DNA from: JACQCE01 sp041484905
Lineage (GTDB): Bacteria; Nitrospirota; Nitrospiria; JACQCE01
NCBI GenBank assembly: GCA_041484905.1
Contig: JBGPIL010000061.1
Span: 1-11,834 of the forward strand
DNA: 11,834 bases
Direction: 5' to 3'
The position numbers and the translations under genes were made by a program. Positions 4,846 to 11,834 of this stretch are shown one piece after another. The notes below the pieces were generated by a model, which did not search any database, was not told the DNA's origin, and was given only the letters and a program-made list of their open reading frames with translations. Every line of letters starts with the position of its first letter. The stretch's first letter is position 1.

Positions 4846-7560
4846 ATGGCTGTCAAACGGGCTGTGAAGCGAGCATCGAAGCGCCGGTCTGTCACCCCGG
4901 CACGGCCCACGCACAAAGCCAAGGCGCACAAATATGTCTACTACTTCGGCCGGGGCAAGGCCGAAGGCGCCGGCGACAACAAGTCGCTGCTCGGCGGCAA
5001 GGGTGCGGGGCTGGCGGAGATGACTAATCTGGGCATTCCGGTGCCGCCGGGCTTTACGATTACGACGGAGGCCTGCGTGGCCTTCTTCGCCAGAAAATCC
5101 CACCATCCGGACGGCATGTGGGAGCAGGTGCTTGCCAATCTGCAGAAGCTCGAGCGGGAGATCGGCAAGCGCTTCGGCGATCCGGCCGATCCGTTGCTGG
5201 TCTCGGTGCGGTCGGGCGCGCGGGCGTCGATGCCGGGCATGATGGACACGGTCCTCAATCTGGGGCTCAACGACGCGACGGTGGAGGGGCTGGCGACGCT
5301 GACGGGCAACCGCCGGTTCGCCTACGACGCCTACCGGCGCTTTCTCACGATGTTCGGCAGTGTGGTGATGGGCGTGAAGCGCGAACGGTTTGAATCGGCG
5401 CTGGAGGAGAAAAAGCGGCACGAACGGGTCAGTCTCGATACGGAGCTAAACGAGCAGGCGTTAAAATCGCTGGTGCACCGGTACAAAGAGATCATCCGGC
5501 AGGAGACCGGCCGCGACTTTCCCACCCGGCCGCTCGATCAGCTCAAGATGGGCATCGATGCCGTGTTCCAGTCGTGGTACGGCGAACGGGCGATTACCTA
5601 CCGGCGCTTGAACCGGATTCCGGACACCTGGGGCACGGCGGTCAACGTCGTGGTGATGGTCTTCGGCAACATGGGTGAGACGAGCGGCACGGGTGTGGCG
5701 TTTACGCGCGATCCCTCCACGGGCGAACGGCGCTTTTTCGGCGAATGGCTCCGCAACGCGCAGGGGGAGGACGTGGTCGCCGGCATCCGGACGCCCGAAC
5801 CGATCGAGACGATGGAAAAGAAAGTGCCCCAGGCCTATGCCGAGTTGACGCGGATTTACAAGAAGCTCGAGCGCCATTATAAAGATATGCTCGATCTGGA
5901 ATTTACGATTCAGGAAGGGACGCTCTACATGCTTCAGACCCGCGTCGGCAAGCGGACGGCGGCGGCGGCGGTGCGCATCGCCGTCGAGATGGCCGGGGAG
6001 CGGCTGATCGACACGCCGACGGCCATTCTGCGGGTCAATCCATCGCAATTGGATCAATTGCTCCATCCCCAGATCGATCAGAGCGTGAAGGCGAAGGTGA
6101 TCGCCAAGGGATTACCGGCGTCGCCCGGTGCGGCGGTCGGCCGGGTCGTCTTCTCGGCGGCTGAAGCGGAGGAGGCGGCAAAGCGGGGCGAGAAGGTCAT
6201 CCTGGTGCGCACGGAGACGTCGCCGGAGGATATCGGCGGCATGCACGCGGCCCAGGGCATTCTGACTGCTCGAGGCGGAATGACCAGCCACGCGGCGGTC
6301 GTCGCCCGCGGCATGGGCAAGTGCTGCGTGGTGGGCTGCGGCGCGCTGGTGGTCAGCGAAGAGAAGCGGCAGTTCACCGTCGGCTCGACGATCGTCCGCG
6401 GCGGGGAGCTGCTCACGCTGAACGGTTCGACGGGTGAAGTCATGCAGGGCGAGGTCCCGCTCGTGCAGCCGGCGATGAGCAAGGAATTCCGCACGCTGAT
6501 GGGCTGGGTCGACAAGGTGCGGCGGCTGAAGGTGCGGGCGAACGCCGACACGCCCCACGACGCCACGGTGGCCCGGGAGTTCGGCGCGCAGGGGATCGGC
6601 CTGTGCCGGACGGAGCATATGTTTTTCGAAGGGTCCCGCGTGCAGGCGGTGCGCGAAATGATTCTGTCCGACACGGTCGAGCAGCGGAAGCGGGCGCTGG
6701 CCAAGCTGTTGCCGATGCAGCGGCAGGATTTCGTCGGGATTTTTTCGGCGATGGCGGGGCTGCCGGTCACAATCCGGCTGCTCGATCCGCCTTTACACGA
6801 ATTTCTCCCCCATACGGATGAGGAGATGGGCCAGCTGGCCCTGGGGATGGGCCTCAATCCGGAGACGGTCAAGGCGCGCACCGCGGCGCTGCACGAATTC
6901 AATCCGATGCTGGGCCATCGCGGCTGCCGGCTGGGTATTACATTCCCCGAAATCTACGAGATGCAGGTGCAGGCGATTTTTGAAGCCGCGTGCGAATTGG
7001 CGAAGAAGGGCGTGCGCGTCCTGCCGGAAGTGATGATTCCCCTGGTGGCCGACCGGCGCGAGCTGCAATTTTTACGTGAGGTGATTGCCAAGACCGCGTC
7101 CGACGTCATGGCGGCGGCCGGCGTGACCGTCTCCTACACCGTCGGTACCATGATCGAATTGCCGCGGGCCGCGCTGGTGGCCGACCAGATCGCCCAGGAG
7201 GCGGAGTTTTTCTCCTTCGGCACGAATGACCTGACGCAGACGGTGTATGGGTTGAGCCGGGATGACGCCGGAAAATTTCTGCCCGCCTATGTTGAGAAGG
7301 GGGTCTTCACCGACGATCCGTTCGTGGCGATCGACCGGGAGGGCGTGGGGGCGATCATGCGGATTGCCGTGCAGAAGGGACGGGCGGCCCGCCCGATGCT
7401 GAAGATCGGCATTTGCGGCGAGCACGGCGGCGAGCCGAGTTCGGTGGAGTTTTGTCATCAGATCGGGTTGGACTATGTCAGTTGTTCGCCCTACCGGGTG
7501 CCGATCGCCCGGTTGGCGGCGGCGCACGCGGTGTTGGGAGAAAAGAAGGTGACTAGGTAA
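4846..7560 (+). CDS. ppdK: Pyruvate, phosphate dikinase
   Basis: PPDK interconverts pyruvate, ATP and phosphate with PEP, AMP and pyrophosphate, and here probably feeds gluconeogenesis from fixed carbon. The 904 residues are in the normal range. The N-terminal ATP-grasp domain starts with LLGGKGAGLAEM (Lys52) and GIPVPPGFTITTEA and contains SVRSGARASMPGMMDTVLNL. The central swivelling domain carries GGMTSHAAVVARGMG, with the phosphorylated His at 482 and the adjacent regulatory-type Thr at 480. The C-terminal TIM-barrel domain shows GLCRTEHMFF, GHRGCRLGI, FFSFGTNDLTQTVYG and the acid/base Cys857 in GICGEHGGEPSS. The start is ATG 4846, with GGGAGG 7 bases upstream; a TTG at 4840 is too close to the SD. 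The first ~28 residues form an unusual basic tail (repeated VKRA, SKRR) ahead of the normal KYVYYFG start. Stop and last four sense codons lie inside a repeat element. Confidence 0.97.
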   Translation: MAVKRAVKRASKRRSVTPARPTHKAKAHKYVYYFGRGKAEGAGDNKSLLGGKGAGLAEMTNLGIPVPPGFTITTEACVAFFARKSHHPDGMWEQVLANLQKLEREIGKRFGDPADPLLVSVRSGARASMPGMMDTVLNLGLNDATVEGLATLTGNRRFAYDAYRRFLTMFGSVVMGVKRERFESALEEKKRHERVSLDTELNEQALKSLVHRYKEIIRQETGRDFPTRPLDQLKMGIDAVFQSWYGERAITYRRLNRIPDTWGTAVNVVVMVFGNMGETSGTGVAFTRDPSTGERRFFGEWLRNAQGEDVVAGIRTPEPIETMEKKVPQAYAELTRIYKKLERHYKDMLDLEFTIQEGTLYMLQTRVGKRTAAAAVRIAVEMAGERLIDTPTAILRVNPSQLDQLLHPQIDQSVKAKVIAKGLPASPGAAVGRVVFSAAEAEEAAKRGEKVILVRTETSPEDIGGMHAAQGILTARGGMTSHAAVVARGMGKCCVVGCGALVVSEEKRQFTVGSTIVRGGELLTLNGSTGEVMQGEVPLVQPAMSKEFRTLMGWVDKVRRLKVRANADTPHDATVAREFGAQGIGLCRTEHMFFEGSRVQAVREMILSDTVEQRKRALAKLLPMQRQDFVGIFSAMAGLPVTIRLLDPPLHEFLPHTDEEMGQLALGMGLNPETVKARTAALHEFNPMLGHRGCRLGITFPEIYEMQVQAIFEAACELAKKGVRVLPEVMIPLVADRRELQFLREVIAKTASDVMAAAGVTVSYTVGTMIELPRAALVADQIAQEAEFFSFGTNDLTQTVYGLSRDDAGKFLPAYVEKGVFTDDPFVAIDREGVGAIMRIAVQKGRAARPMLKIGICGEHGGEPSSVEFCHQIGLDYVSCSPYRVPIARLAAAHAVLGEKKVTR

Positions 7561-7638
7561 ATGAGGTAGCTGGGTAGTTAGGGAAGTGGACATGAAATTT
7601 ATCCTAGCCACCAAGCCACCGAGCCACCTAGCAACCTT
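7546..7638. repeat. Octamer-based paired repeat element (imperfect inverted repeat)
   Basis: The left arm (7546-7583) is a degenerate series of G-rich steps (AAGGTGACTA, GGTAAATGA, GGTAGCTG, GGTAGTTA, GGG). The right arm (7601-7638), read on the minus strand, gives AAGGTTGCTA, GGTGGCTC, GGTGGCTT, GGTGGCTA, GG. The two align step by step with one inserted base. Both ends carry AAGGT/ACCTT. The short centre (7584-7600) is AT-rich in its second half. The left arm contains the last codons and stop of ppdK; the right arm ends just before the ribD SD. There is no T-tract, so a simple terminator is unlikely. The design matches the element at 741-891 although the unit sequence and length differ. Confidence 0.65.
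7605..7636 (-). repeat. Octamer tandem array (4 units)
   Basis: Four 8-base units begin at 7605, 7613, 7621 and 7629: TAGCCACC, AAGCCACC, GAGCCACC and TAGCAACC. Seven positions are nearly invariant and the first varies. This is the better-preserved arm of the inverted element. Confidence 0.85.
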
Positions 7639-7652
7639 ATAAAGGAGGCTCT

Positions 7653-8795
7653 ATGGGTGGACTCAGCACGGATCAACGCTGGATGCGGATGGCCCTTCGT
7701 CTGGCTGAAAAGGGGCGGGGCACCACCAGTCCCAATCCGATGGTGGGGGCGGTGATCGTCAAACGGGGGCGCGTGGTGGGGCAGGGCTATCACCGCAAGC
7801 CCGGAGAGCCCCACGCCGAGGCGTTGGCGTTGCAGCAGGCCGGTCCGCGCGCGCGCGGCGCGACGCTCTATGTCACGCTCGAGCCGTGCAGTCACAAGGA
7901 TAAACGCACGCCGCCCTGCCTGCCGCTGATTCAGAAGGCGCGTCCCCAACGGGTGGTCATCGCGATGAAGGATCCCAACCGGCGCGTGAACGGCCGGTCG
8001 ATCGCGGCGCTGATCCGGTCGCGGATCAAGGTGACGACGGGCGTGCTGGAGGCCGAGGCGAAACAGTTGAACGAAGCCTACACGACCGTCCTGACCAAAG
8101 GACGGCCGCTGGTGACGGTCAAAGTGGCGCAGACGCTGGACGGCAAGATCGCGACCTCGACGGGCCAGTCGCAGTGGCTCACCGGCGAGCCGGCCCGACA
8201 GCTTGCCCACCAGTTCCGCGCGAAAACGGACGCCGTGATGGTCGGCGTCGGGACGATTTTGCAGGACGATCCGTCGCTGACGGTGCGGATGGGCGAGCAG
8301 GGGCGGGACCCGCACCGGGTCATCGTCGATGAAGCGTTGAAAATTCCGCTGCACGCCAAGGTGCTGCGTCACACCTCCACCGCCCATACGTTCGTGGCGA
8401 CCACGTCGTTGGCCTCGCCGGAGCGGCGCGCCGCGTTGGAGGCGCTGGGGGCGACGGTCTTTGTGCTGGAGACCGCGCAGGGGCGTGTTGATCTGAAGGC
8501 GTTGATGGGTAAACTGGTCGAGCTGGGGATCAACAGCGTGATGATCGAAGGTGGCGGCGGGTTGATCGGTTCGGCCCTTCGAGCCGGCCTGGTCGACCGG
8601 CTGGCCGTCTTTATTGCGCCGACGCTGATGGGCGGTCAGGATGCCAAGGGAACGGTCGGCGGCCGGTCGCCCCTGACGCTGGATGGATTGGTCCGCTTGC
8701 ACGGCCTGACGTTTCAGCCGGTCGGCAACGATTGGCTGGTCGAAGCGTCGCTGACGCCGCCTCCGACGGCATCTCCAGCCGGTTCCAAGCGGTAA
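7653..8795 (+). CDS. ribD: Bifunctional diaminohydroxyphosphoribosylaminopyrimidine deaminase / 5-amino-6-(5-phosphoribosylamino)uracil reductase
   Basis: RibD performs two successive steps of riboflavin synthesis: a zinc-dependent deamination, then NADPH-dependent reduction of the ribosyl side chain. The 380 residues have both domains. The deaminase (about 1-150) has TSPNPMVGAVIV, the zinc and catalytic motif H54-A-E56, and EPCSHKDKRTPPC with zinc ligands Cys79 and Cys89. The reductase (about 150-370) starts with RPLVTVKVAQTLDGKIAT and includes SQWLTGEPAR, VGVGTILQDDPSLTVR and the nucleotide-binding MIEGGGGLIGSALRAGLVD. The cysteine loop is one residue longer than E. coli PCSHHGRTPPC. The start is clear: AAAGGAGG (7641-7648) with ATG 4 bases on. 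No FMN riboswitch is seen upstream. ribE, ribBA and ribH are not in the window. The last ~12 residues are a variable tail. Confidence 0.96.
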   Translation: MGGLSTDQRWMRMALRLAEKGRGTTSPNPMVGAVIVKRGRVVGQGYHRKPGEPHAEALALQQAGPRARGATLYVTLEPCSHKDKRTPPCLPLIQKARPQRVVIAMKDPNRRVNGRSIAALIRSRIKVTTGVLEAEAKQLNEAYTTVLTKGRPLVTVKVAQTLDGKIATSTGQSQWLTGEPARQLAHQFRAKTDAVMVGVGTILQDDPSLTVRMGEQGRDPHRVIVDEALKIPLHAKVLRHTSTAHTFVATTSLASPERRAALEALGATVFVLETAQGRVDLKALMGKLVELGINSVMIEGGGGLIGSALRAGLVDRLAVFIAPTLMGGQDAKGTVGGRSPLTLDGLVRLHGLTFQPVGNDWLVEASLTPPPTASPAGSKR

Positions 8796-8858
8796 GGACG
8801 TGGTCCAAGCCGTCGGTGTTGGTTGGTGTGCCGCCGGGATCCGCCGCGTGACAAGCTA

Positions 8859-10490
8859 ATGCGCGCCGCTGAACTCCTCGTCCGGTGTCTTGAGCGGGAA
8901 GGGGTGCGCGAGCTCTTCGCCGTGCCGGGCGAAGAAAATCTCGACCTGCTCGATGCCCTGACCCACTCCACCATCCGGGTGATCGTCACCCGCCATGAAC
9001 AGGGCGCGGCCTTCATGGCCGATCTGCACGGCCGGCTGACCGGCCGCGCGGGGGTCTGCCTTTCCACATTGGGGCCCGGGGCGACCAATCTCCTGACCGG
9101 ACTGGCCGATGCCAACATCGATCATGCGCCGGTTGTGGCGATCACGGGCCAGGCCGACCTGAATCGCATGCACAAGGAATCGCACCAGTACCTTGATCTC
9201 GTGACCTTGTTCAAGCCGGTGACGAAATGGAATACGCAGATCAAGACGGGTGATATGGTGGCGGAGGCCTGCCGGAAGGCGTTTAAGATCGCGCAGACCG
9301 AAAAACCAGGCGCCACTCATCTCGATCTACCCGAGGATATCGCCGCCGCGGCGGCTGAAGGCGAACCGTTGCTCGTCCAGCAGCCCGTGGCGCCCGAGCC
9401 CCATCCCAAACAACTCGAACGGGCGGCGGTGCTGCTCAACGAGGCCCGCTATCCGATCGTGATTGCAGGCAACGGTGTGATCCGCAGCGGCGCGTCCGAC
9501 GCGCTGCGGCGCTTCGCCGAACGGTTGCGCATTCCGGTCGCCCACACCTTCATGGGCAAGGGGGCGCTGCCTGACAGCCATCCGCTCTCACTCATGGCCG
9601 TCGGCTTGCCCTCCCGCGACTATGTCTCGTTCGGTCTGGAGCGGGCCGATCTGGTTGTGACCGTCGGTTACGATCAGGTGGAATACCCGCCGCGCTTCTG
9701 GAATCCCAACCGGGACAAACACATTATTCATATCGATCAATCGCCGGCGGAGGTGGACGCCGCCTATCAGGTCAGCGTCGGGGTTTTGGGTGATCTTTCA
9801 CTGTCGTTGGAACTGCTGGCCGAGCGCGCATCGCCTAGGCAGGATGCCACGCTCCTGCCGTTGCGGACGGCGCTGCTCGATGAGATCGAGGCGGGGCGCG
9901 CGTCCCGCGCCTACCCGCTGCTGCCCCAGAAGATTGTGGCGACCGTGCGGGAGGCGCTCGGCCCGGATGATCTCGTGATCTGCGACGTGGGCGCGCACAA
10001 AGTCTGGATGGCCCGGCTCTATCAGACCGAACGGCCCAACACCTGCGTGATCTCCAACGGTTTTGCCTCGATGGGGATTGCGGTGCCTGGCGCGGTGGCG
10101 GCGAAGCTCCTCTACCCGGAGCGGAAGGTGGTGGCCGTGACCGGCGACGGCGGGTTCATGATGAATTCGCAGGAGCTCGAAACCGCGTGCCGCGTGGGCG
10201 CGCCGTTCGTCACGCTGATCTTCAACGACGGCGGCTACGGCCTCATCCAGTGGAAGCAGCTCCGGCAACTCGGCCGGACGGCCTCGGTGAGCTTTTCCAA
10301 TCCCGATTTTGTGAAGTATGCCGAATCGTTCGGGGCGAAGGGCTACCGGGTGACTGCGGCGGACGAATTGTTGCCGCTGCTGCGTGAGGCGCTGGCGCAA
10401 CCGGTGCCGGCCGTCATTGATTGTCCGGTCGATTACCGGGAAAATCTGAAACTGACCGAGCGGCTCGGTCACCTTGCCAATCCTCTGTAA
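8859..10490 (+). CDS. Acetolactate synthase large-subunit-like TPP enzyme
   Basis: This thiamine-diphosphate enzyme should condense two pyruvates to 2-acetolactate and CO2. The 543 residues show three domains: the N-terminal Pyr domain (1-170) with FAVPGEENLDLLDAL and the cofactor-activating Glu47 in RHEQGAAFMA, the central domain (190-325) with GNGVIRSGA and GYDQVEYPPRFWNPNRDKHI, and the C-terminal PP domain with GDGGFMMNSQELETA (429 onward) and the metal ligand Asn456 in FNDGGYGLI. The PGEENLDLL motif and FVKYAESFGAKGYRV are typical of the stand-alone acetolactate-synthase group (PRK08322-like, related to catabolic AlsS). Neither a regulatory small subunit (ilvN/ilvH) nor acetolactate decarboxylase lies nearby. 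ATG 8859 is preferred because the family begins here; a TTG at 8823 would add 12 unrelated residues. Its SD is poor. Another related decarboxylating TPP enzyme activity cannot be excluded. Confidence 0.88.
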   Translation: MRAAELLVRCLEREGVRELFAVPGEENLDLLDALTHSTIRVIVTRHEQGAAFMADLHGRLTGRAGVCLSTLGPGATNLLTGLADANIDHAPVVAITGQADLNRMHKESHQYLDLVTLFKPVTKWNTQIKTGDMVAEACRKAFKIAQTEKPGATHLDLPEDIAAAAAEGEPLLVQQPVAPEPHPKQLERAAVLLNEARYPIVIAGNGVIRSGASDALRRFAERLRIPVAHTFMGKGALPDSHPLSLMAVGLPSRDYVSFGLERADLVVTVGYDQVEYPPRFWNPNRDKHIIHIDQSPAEVDAAYQVSVGVLGDLSLSLELLAERASPRQDATLLPLRTALLDEIEAGRASRAYPLLPQKIVATVREALGPDDLVICDVGAHKVWMARLYQTERPNTCVISNGFASMGIAVPGAVAAKLLYPERKVVAVTGDGGFMMNSQELETACRVGAPFVTLIFNDGGYGLIQWKQLRQLGRTASVSFSNPDFVKYAESFGAKGYRVTAADELLPLLREALAQPVPAVIDCPVDYRENLKLTERLGHLANPL

Positions 10491-10514
10491 CTCGACGGGA
10501 TAGAAACCCCCTCC

Positions 10515-11693
10515 GTGCCGTCCCCGCTTCGTTCGTTTGTTTCGCTCTGCGTTGTCGGATTCCTCGCCTTTCTGAGCTATGACATGATCCGGGCGCCGCT
10601 GCTGCCGCTCTTTGCGGCGCATTTGGGCGCCTCGCCGGAACTGGTGGGTTTTATCGTGGCGGCCTCCACGCTCACGGGCGTCTGCATCAAACTGCCGGCC
10701 GGCGTGTTGTCGGACCGCTTGGGCCGCCGGCTGCTCATGTGGGCGGGCGTGTTCGTCTTTGCCGTGGCGCCGCTCGGTTATTTTTTAGTCACGCAGGTCT
10801 GGCAGTTGATCCTGCTCCGGTTTGCGCACGGCCTGGCGACGGCGATCTTCACGCCGGTCGCGCTGGCCGTCGTGGCCGATCTCTATCCGGCGCAGCGCGG
10901 CGAGACGATCGGCTGGTATTCGGCCATGCGACAGAGCGGCACGTTGCTGGGGCGCGCGGGCGGCGGCGTACTGATCGACGAGGCCGGTTTTCAGGCCGTC
11001 TTCGGCTTCTGCGGCGCCATTGGCGCCGTGATCATCGGTGTCTTCGCTGTTTCTCCCGCCGGGGATGAGCACGCGACGGTCCGCAAAGAGGCATTATCCT
11101 GGCTGCAACTGCGCGCGGGGTTGATGGAGATTTTGCGCCATCCGAAGATTGTCGCCACCAGCCTGATGCAGGGGCTGCAGATGATGGCCGACGGCGCGTT
11201 GATGGCCTTTTTGCCGTTATATGGTCTGACAGTCGGGTTGACGGCCACGCAGGTGGGCGCGCTCTTCGGCGTACAGGGCATCGTCTCTATTGCCACGCGG
11301 CCGACGATGGGGCGATTATCCGACCGGTTAGGCCGGTCGCCCATGATCATCGGCGGCCTGTTGATGTGCGCCGCCGCATTCGCCCTGCTGCCGTTGACCG
11401 GAACGTTTCTCGCGATGTGCGCGCCGGCCGTCCTGTTCGGTTTCGGCGGCGCGGTTGTGGCCTCATCGACCTCGGCCTACGTGGCGGATCTGACCAGGGG
11501 TGGGTCATTAGGATCGGCGATGGGCGTCTTCGGCATGTGGATGGACATCGGTCATGCCAGCGGGCCGCTGGCCGCCGGGCTGCTCGTTGGCGCGTTTGGC
11601 TACCGGCCGGCGTTTGTGGTCATCGCGGTGTTCCTGTTGATCGGCATGGCTGGGTTTTTGGCGGTGGAGCGTGTTAAGATTTCACGCAGGTGA
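10515..11693 (+). CDS. Major facilitator superfamily transporter
   Basis: The 392 residues form a 12-helix membrane protein of the MFS type in two halves. The MFS signature loop is seen between helices 2 and 3 (GVLSDRLGRR, 63-72) and again in the second half between helices 8 and 9 (GRLSDRLGRS, 266-275). A long hydrophilic loop (about 180-215, with DEHATVRKEA) separates the halves. Hydrophobic segments include VSLCVVGFLAFL, LVGFIVAASTLTGV, FVFAVAPLGYFLV, AIFTPVALAVVAD and VVIAVFLLIGMAGFLAV. The start appears to be GTG 10515; no clear SD and no better start were found. The substrate cannot be told from sequence; helix 5 lacks a clean antiporter GPxxGG motif. The gene follows the acetolactate-synthase-like gene by 24 bases, so both are probably co-transcribed, and export of a product of that enzyme is conceivable. 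Confidence 0.9.
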   Translation: MPSPLRSFVSLCVVGFLAFLSYDMIRAPLLPLFAAHLGASPELVGFIVAASTLTGVCIKLPAGVLSDRLGRRLLMWAGVFVFAVAPLGYFLVTQVWQLILLRFAHGLATAIFTPVALAVVADLYPAQRGETIGWYSAMRQSGTLLGRAGGGVLIDEAGFQAVFGFCGAIGAVIIGVFAVSPAGDEHATVRKEALSWLQLRAGLMEILRHPKIVATSLMQGLQMMADGALMAFLPLYGLTVGLTATQVGALFGVQGIVSIATRPTMGRLSDRLGRSPMIIGGLLMCAAAFALLPLTGTFLAMCAPAVLFGFGGAVVASSTSAYVADLTRGGSLGSAMGVFGMWMDIGHASGPLAAGLLVGAFGYRPAFVVIAVFLLIGMAGFLAVERVKISRR

Positions 11694-11792
11694 ATGGGAG
11701 TAGAATAGCAAACGATCAGAGAACGTCGGCAAGGGGCCGAGCGCCGGTTTGACGCGCGAGCCTCAGGCGCAACTCGTATGGCGGTGGGGATT

Positions 11793-11822
11793 ATCAAGGG
11801 GAGCGGTGCCGCTCCCCTTGAT
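11793..11822 (+). terminator. Hairpin terminator after the MFS gene
   Basis: ATCAAGGGGAGCGG (11793-11806) and CCGCTCCCCTTGAT (11809-11822) are perfect inverted copies separated by 2 bases; the real loop will include the innermost pairs. The T run after the stem is short (TTT including the last stem base), so termination may be partial. It lies 99 bases after the MFS stop; 11694-11792 shows no gene or other recognised site. Confidence 0.7.
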
Positions 11823-11834
11823 TTAAGCGAGTGC

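Noticed and set aside
6078..6902. 274-codon minus-strand frame inside ppdK
   Set aside because: It is a shadow of GC-rich codon bias in ppdK, with a low-complexity Arg/Ser/Pro-rich product and no family features.
7561..7652. FMN riboswitch upstream of ribD
   Set aside because: The gap is only 92 bases, is largely occupied by the repeat element, and lacks the conserved RFN blocks.
8823..8858. TTG start for the acetolactate-synthase-like gene
   Set aside because: It adds 12 residues not seen in the family and has no better SD than ATG 8859.
9798..10622. 274-codon minus-strand frame over the acetolactate-synthase-like gene
   Set aside because: It is antisense to conserved TPP-binding motifs, its product is Arg/His-rich without recognisable domains, and it crosses into the MFS gene.

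Overview
The window is GC-rich bacterial chromosome. Gene content and protein flavour suggest a Nitrospira-like member of the phylum Nitrospirota; this is an inference from remembered family similarity, not a search. The first ~240 bases are visibly AT-rich and look different from the rest.

Left accessory part (1-1090). A small excisionase-type helix-turn-helix protein runs off the left edge on the minus strand, with its own promoter and an overlapping palindrome. A relic of an NHL beta-propeller protein follows. Next is a 79-aa conserved hypothetical gene on the minus strand, whose start is fixed by a strong Shine-Dalgarno (SD) sequence and a good promoter. The 445 bases to the next gene hold a striking repeat: two arrays of short tandem repeats in opposite orientation, folding into a long imperfect inverted repeat. 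Beyond it lie a perfect dyad and a possible sigma-54 promoter ahead of a small exported protein (1091-1456).

Core part (1457-7560). Two tandem terminator-like hairpins close the exported-protein gene. A TTGACA promoter then starts a tight operon of glyQ, glyS and ppdK: the first two overlap by 8 bases and the last two are 2 bases apart. GlyQ and GlyS are the two subunits of bacterial alpha2beta2 glycyl-tRNA synthetase. PPDK interconverts pyruvate and PEP, which would suit an organism fixing carbon through pyruvate. GlyQ carries an unusual HGxx-repeat insertion.

Right part (7561-11834). A second paired short-tandem-repeat element, of the same design as the first but with an 8-base unit, spans the end of ppdK and the gap to ribD. 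ribD (bifunctional riboflavin enzyme), a stand-alone acetolactate-synthase-like TPP enzyme and an MFS transporter follow on the same strand with gaps of 63 and 24 bases. A strong hairpin closes the window. No rRNA, tRNA, CRISPR array, transposase or known riboswitch was seen.

The observation most worth following is the pair of inverted short-period tandem-repeat elements (741-891 and 7546-7638): different sequences, same architecture, and in the second case supplying the stop codon of ppdK.
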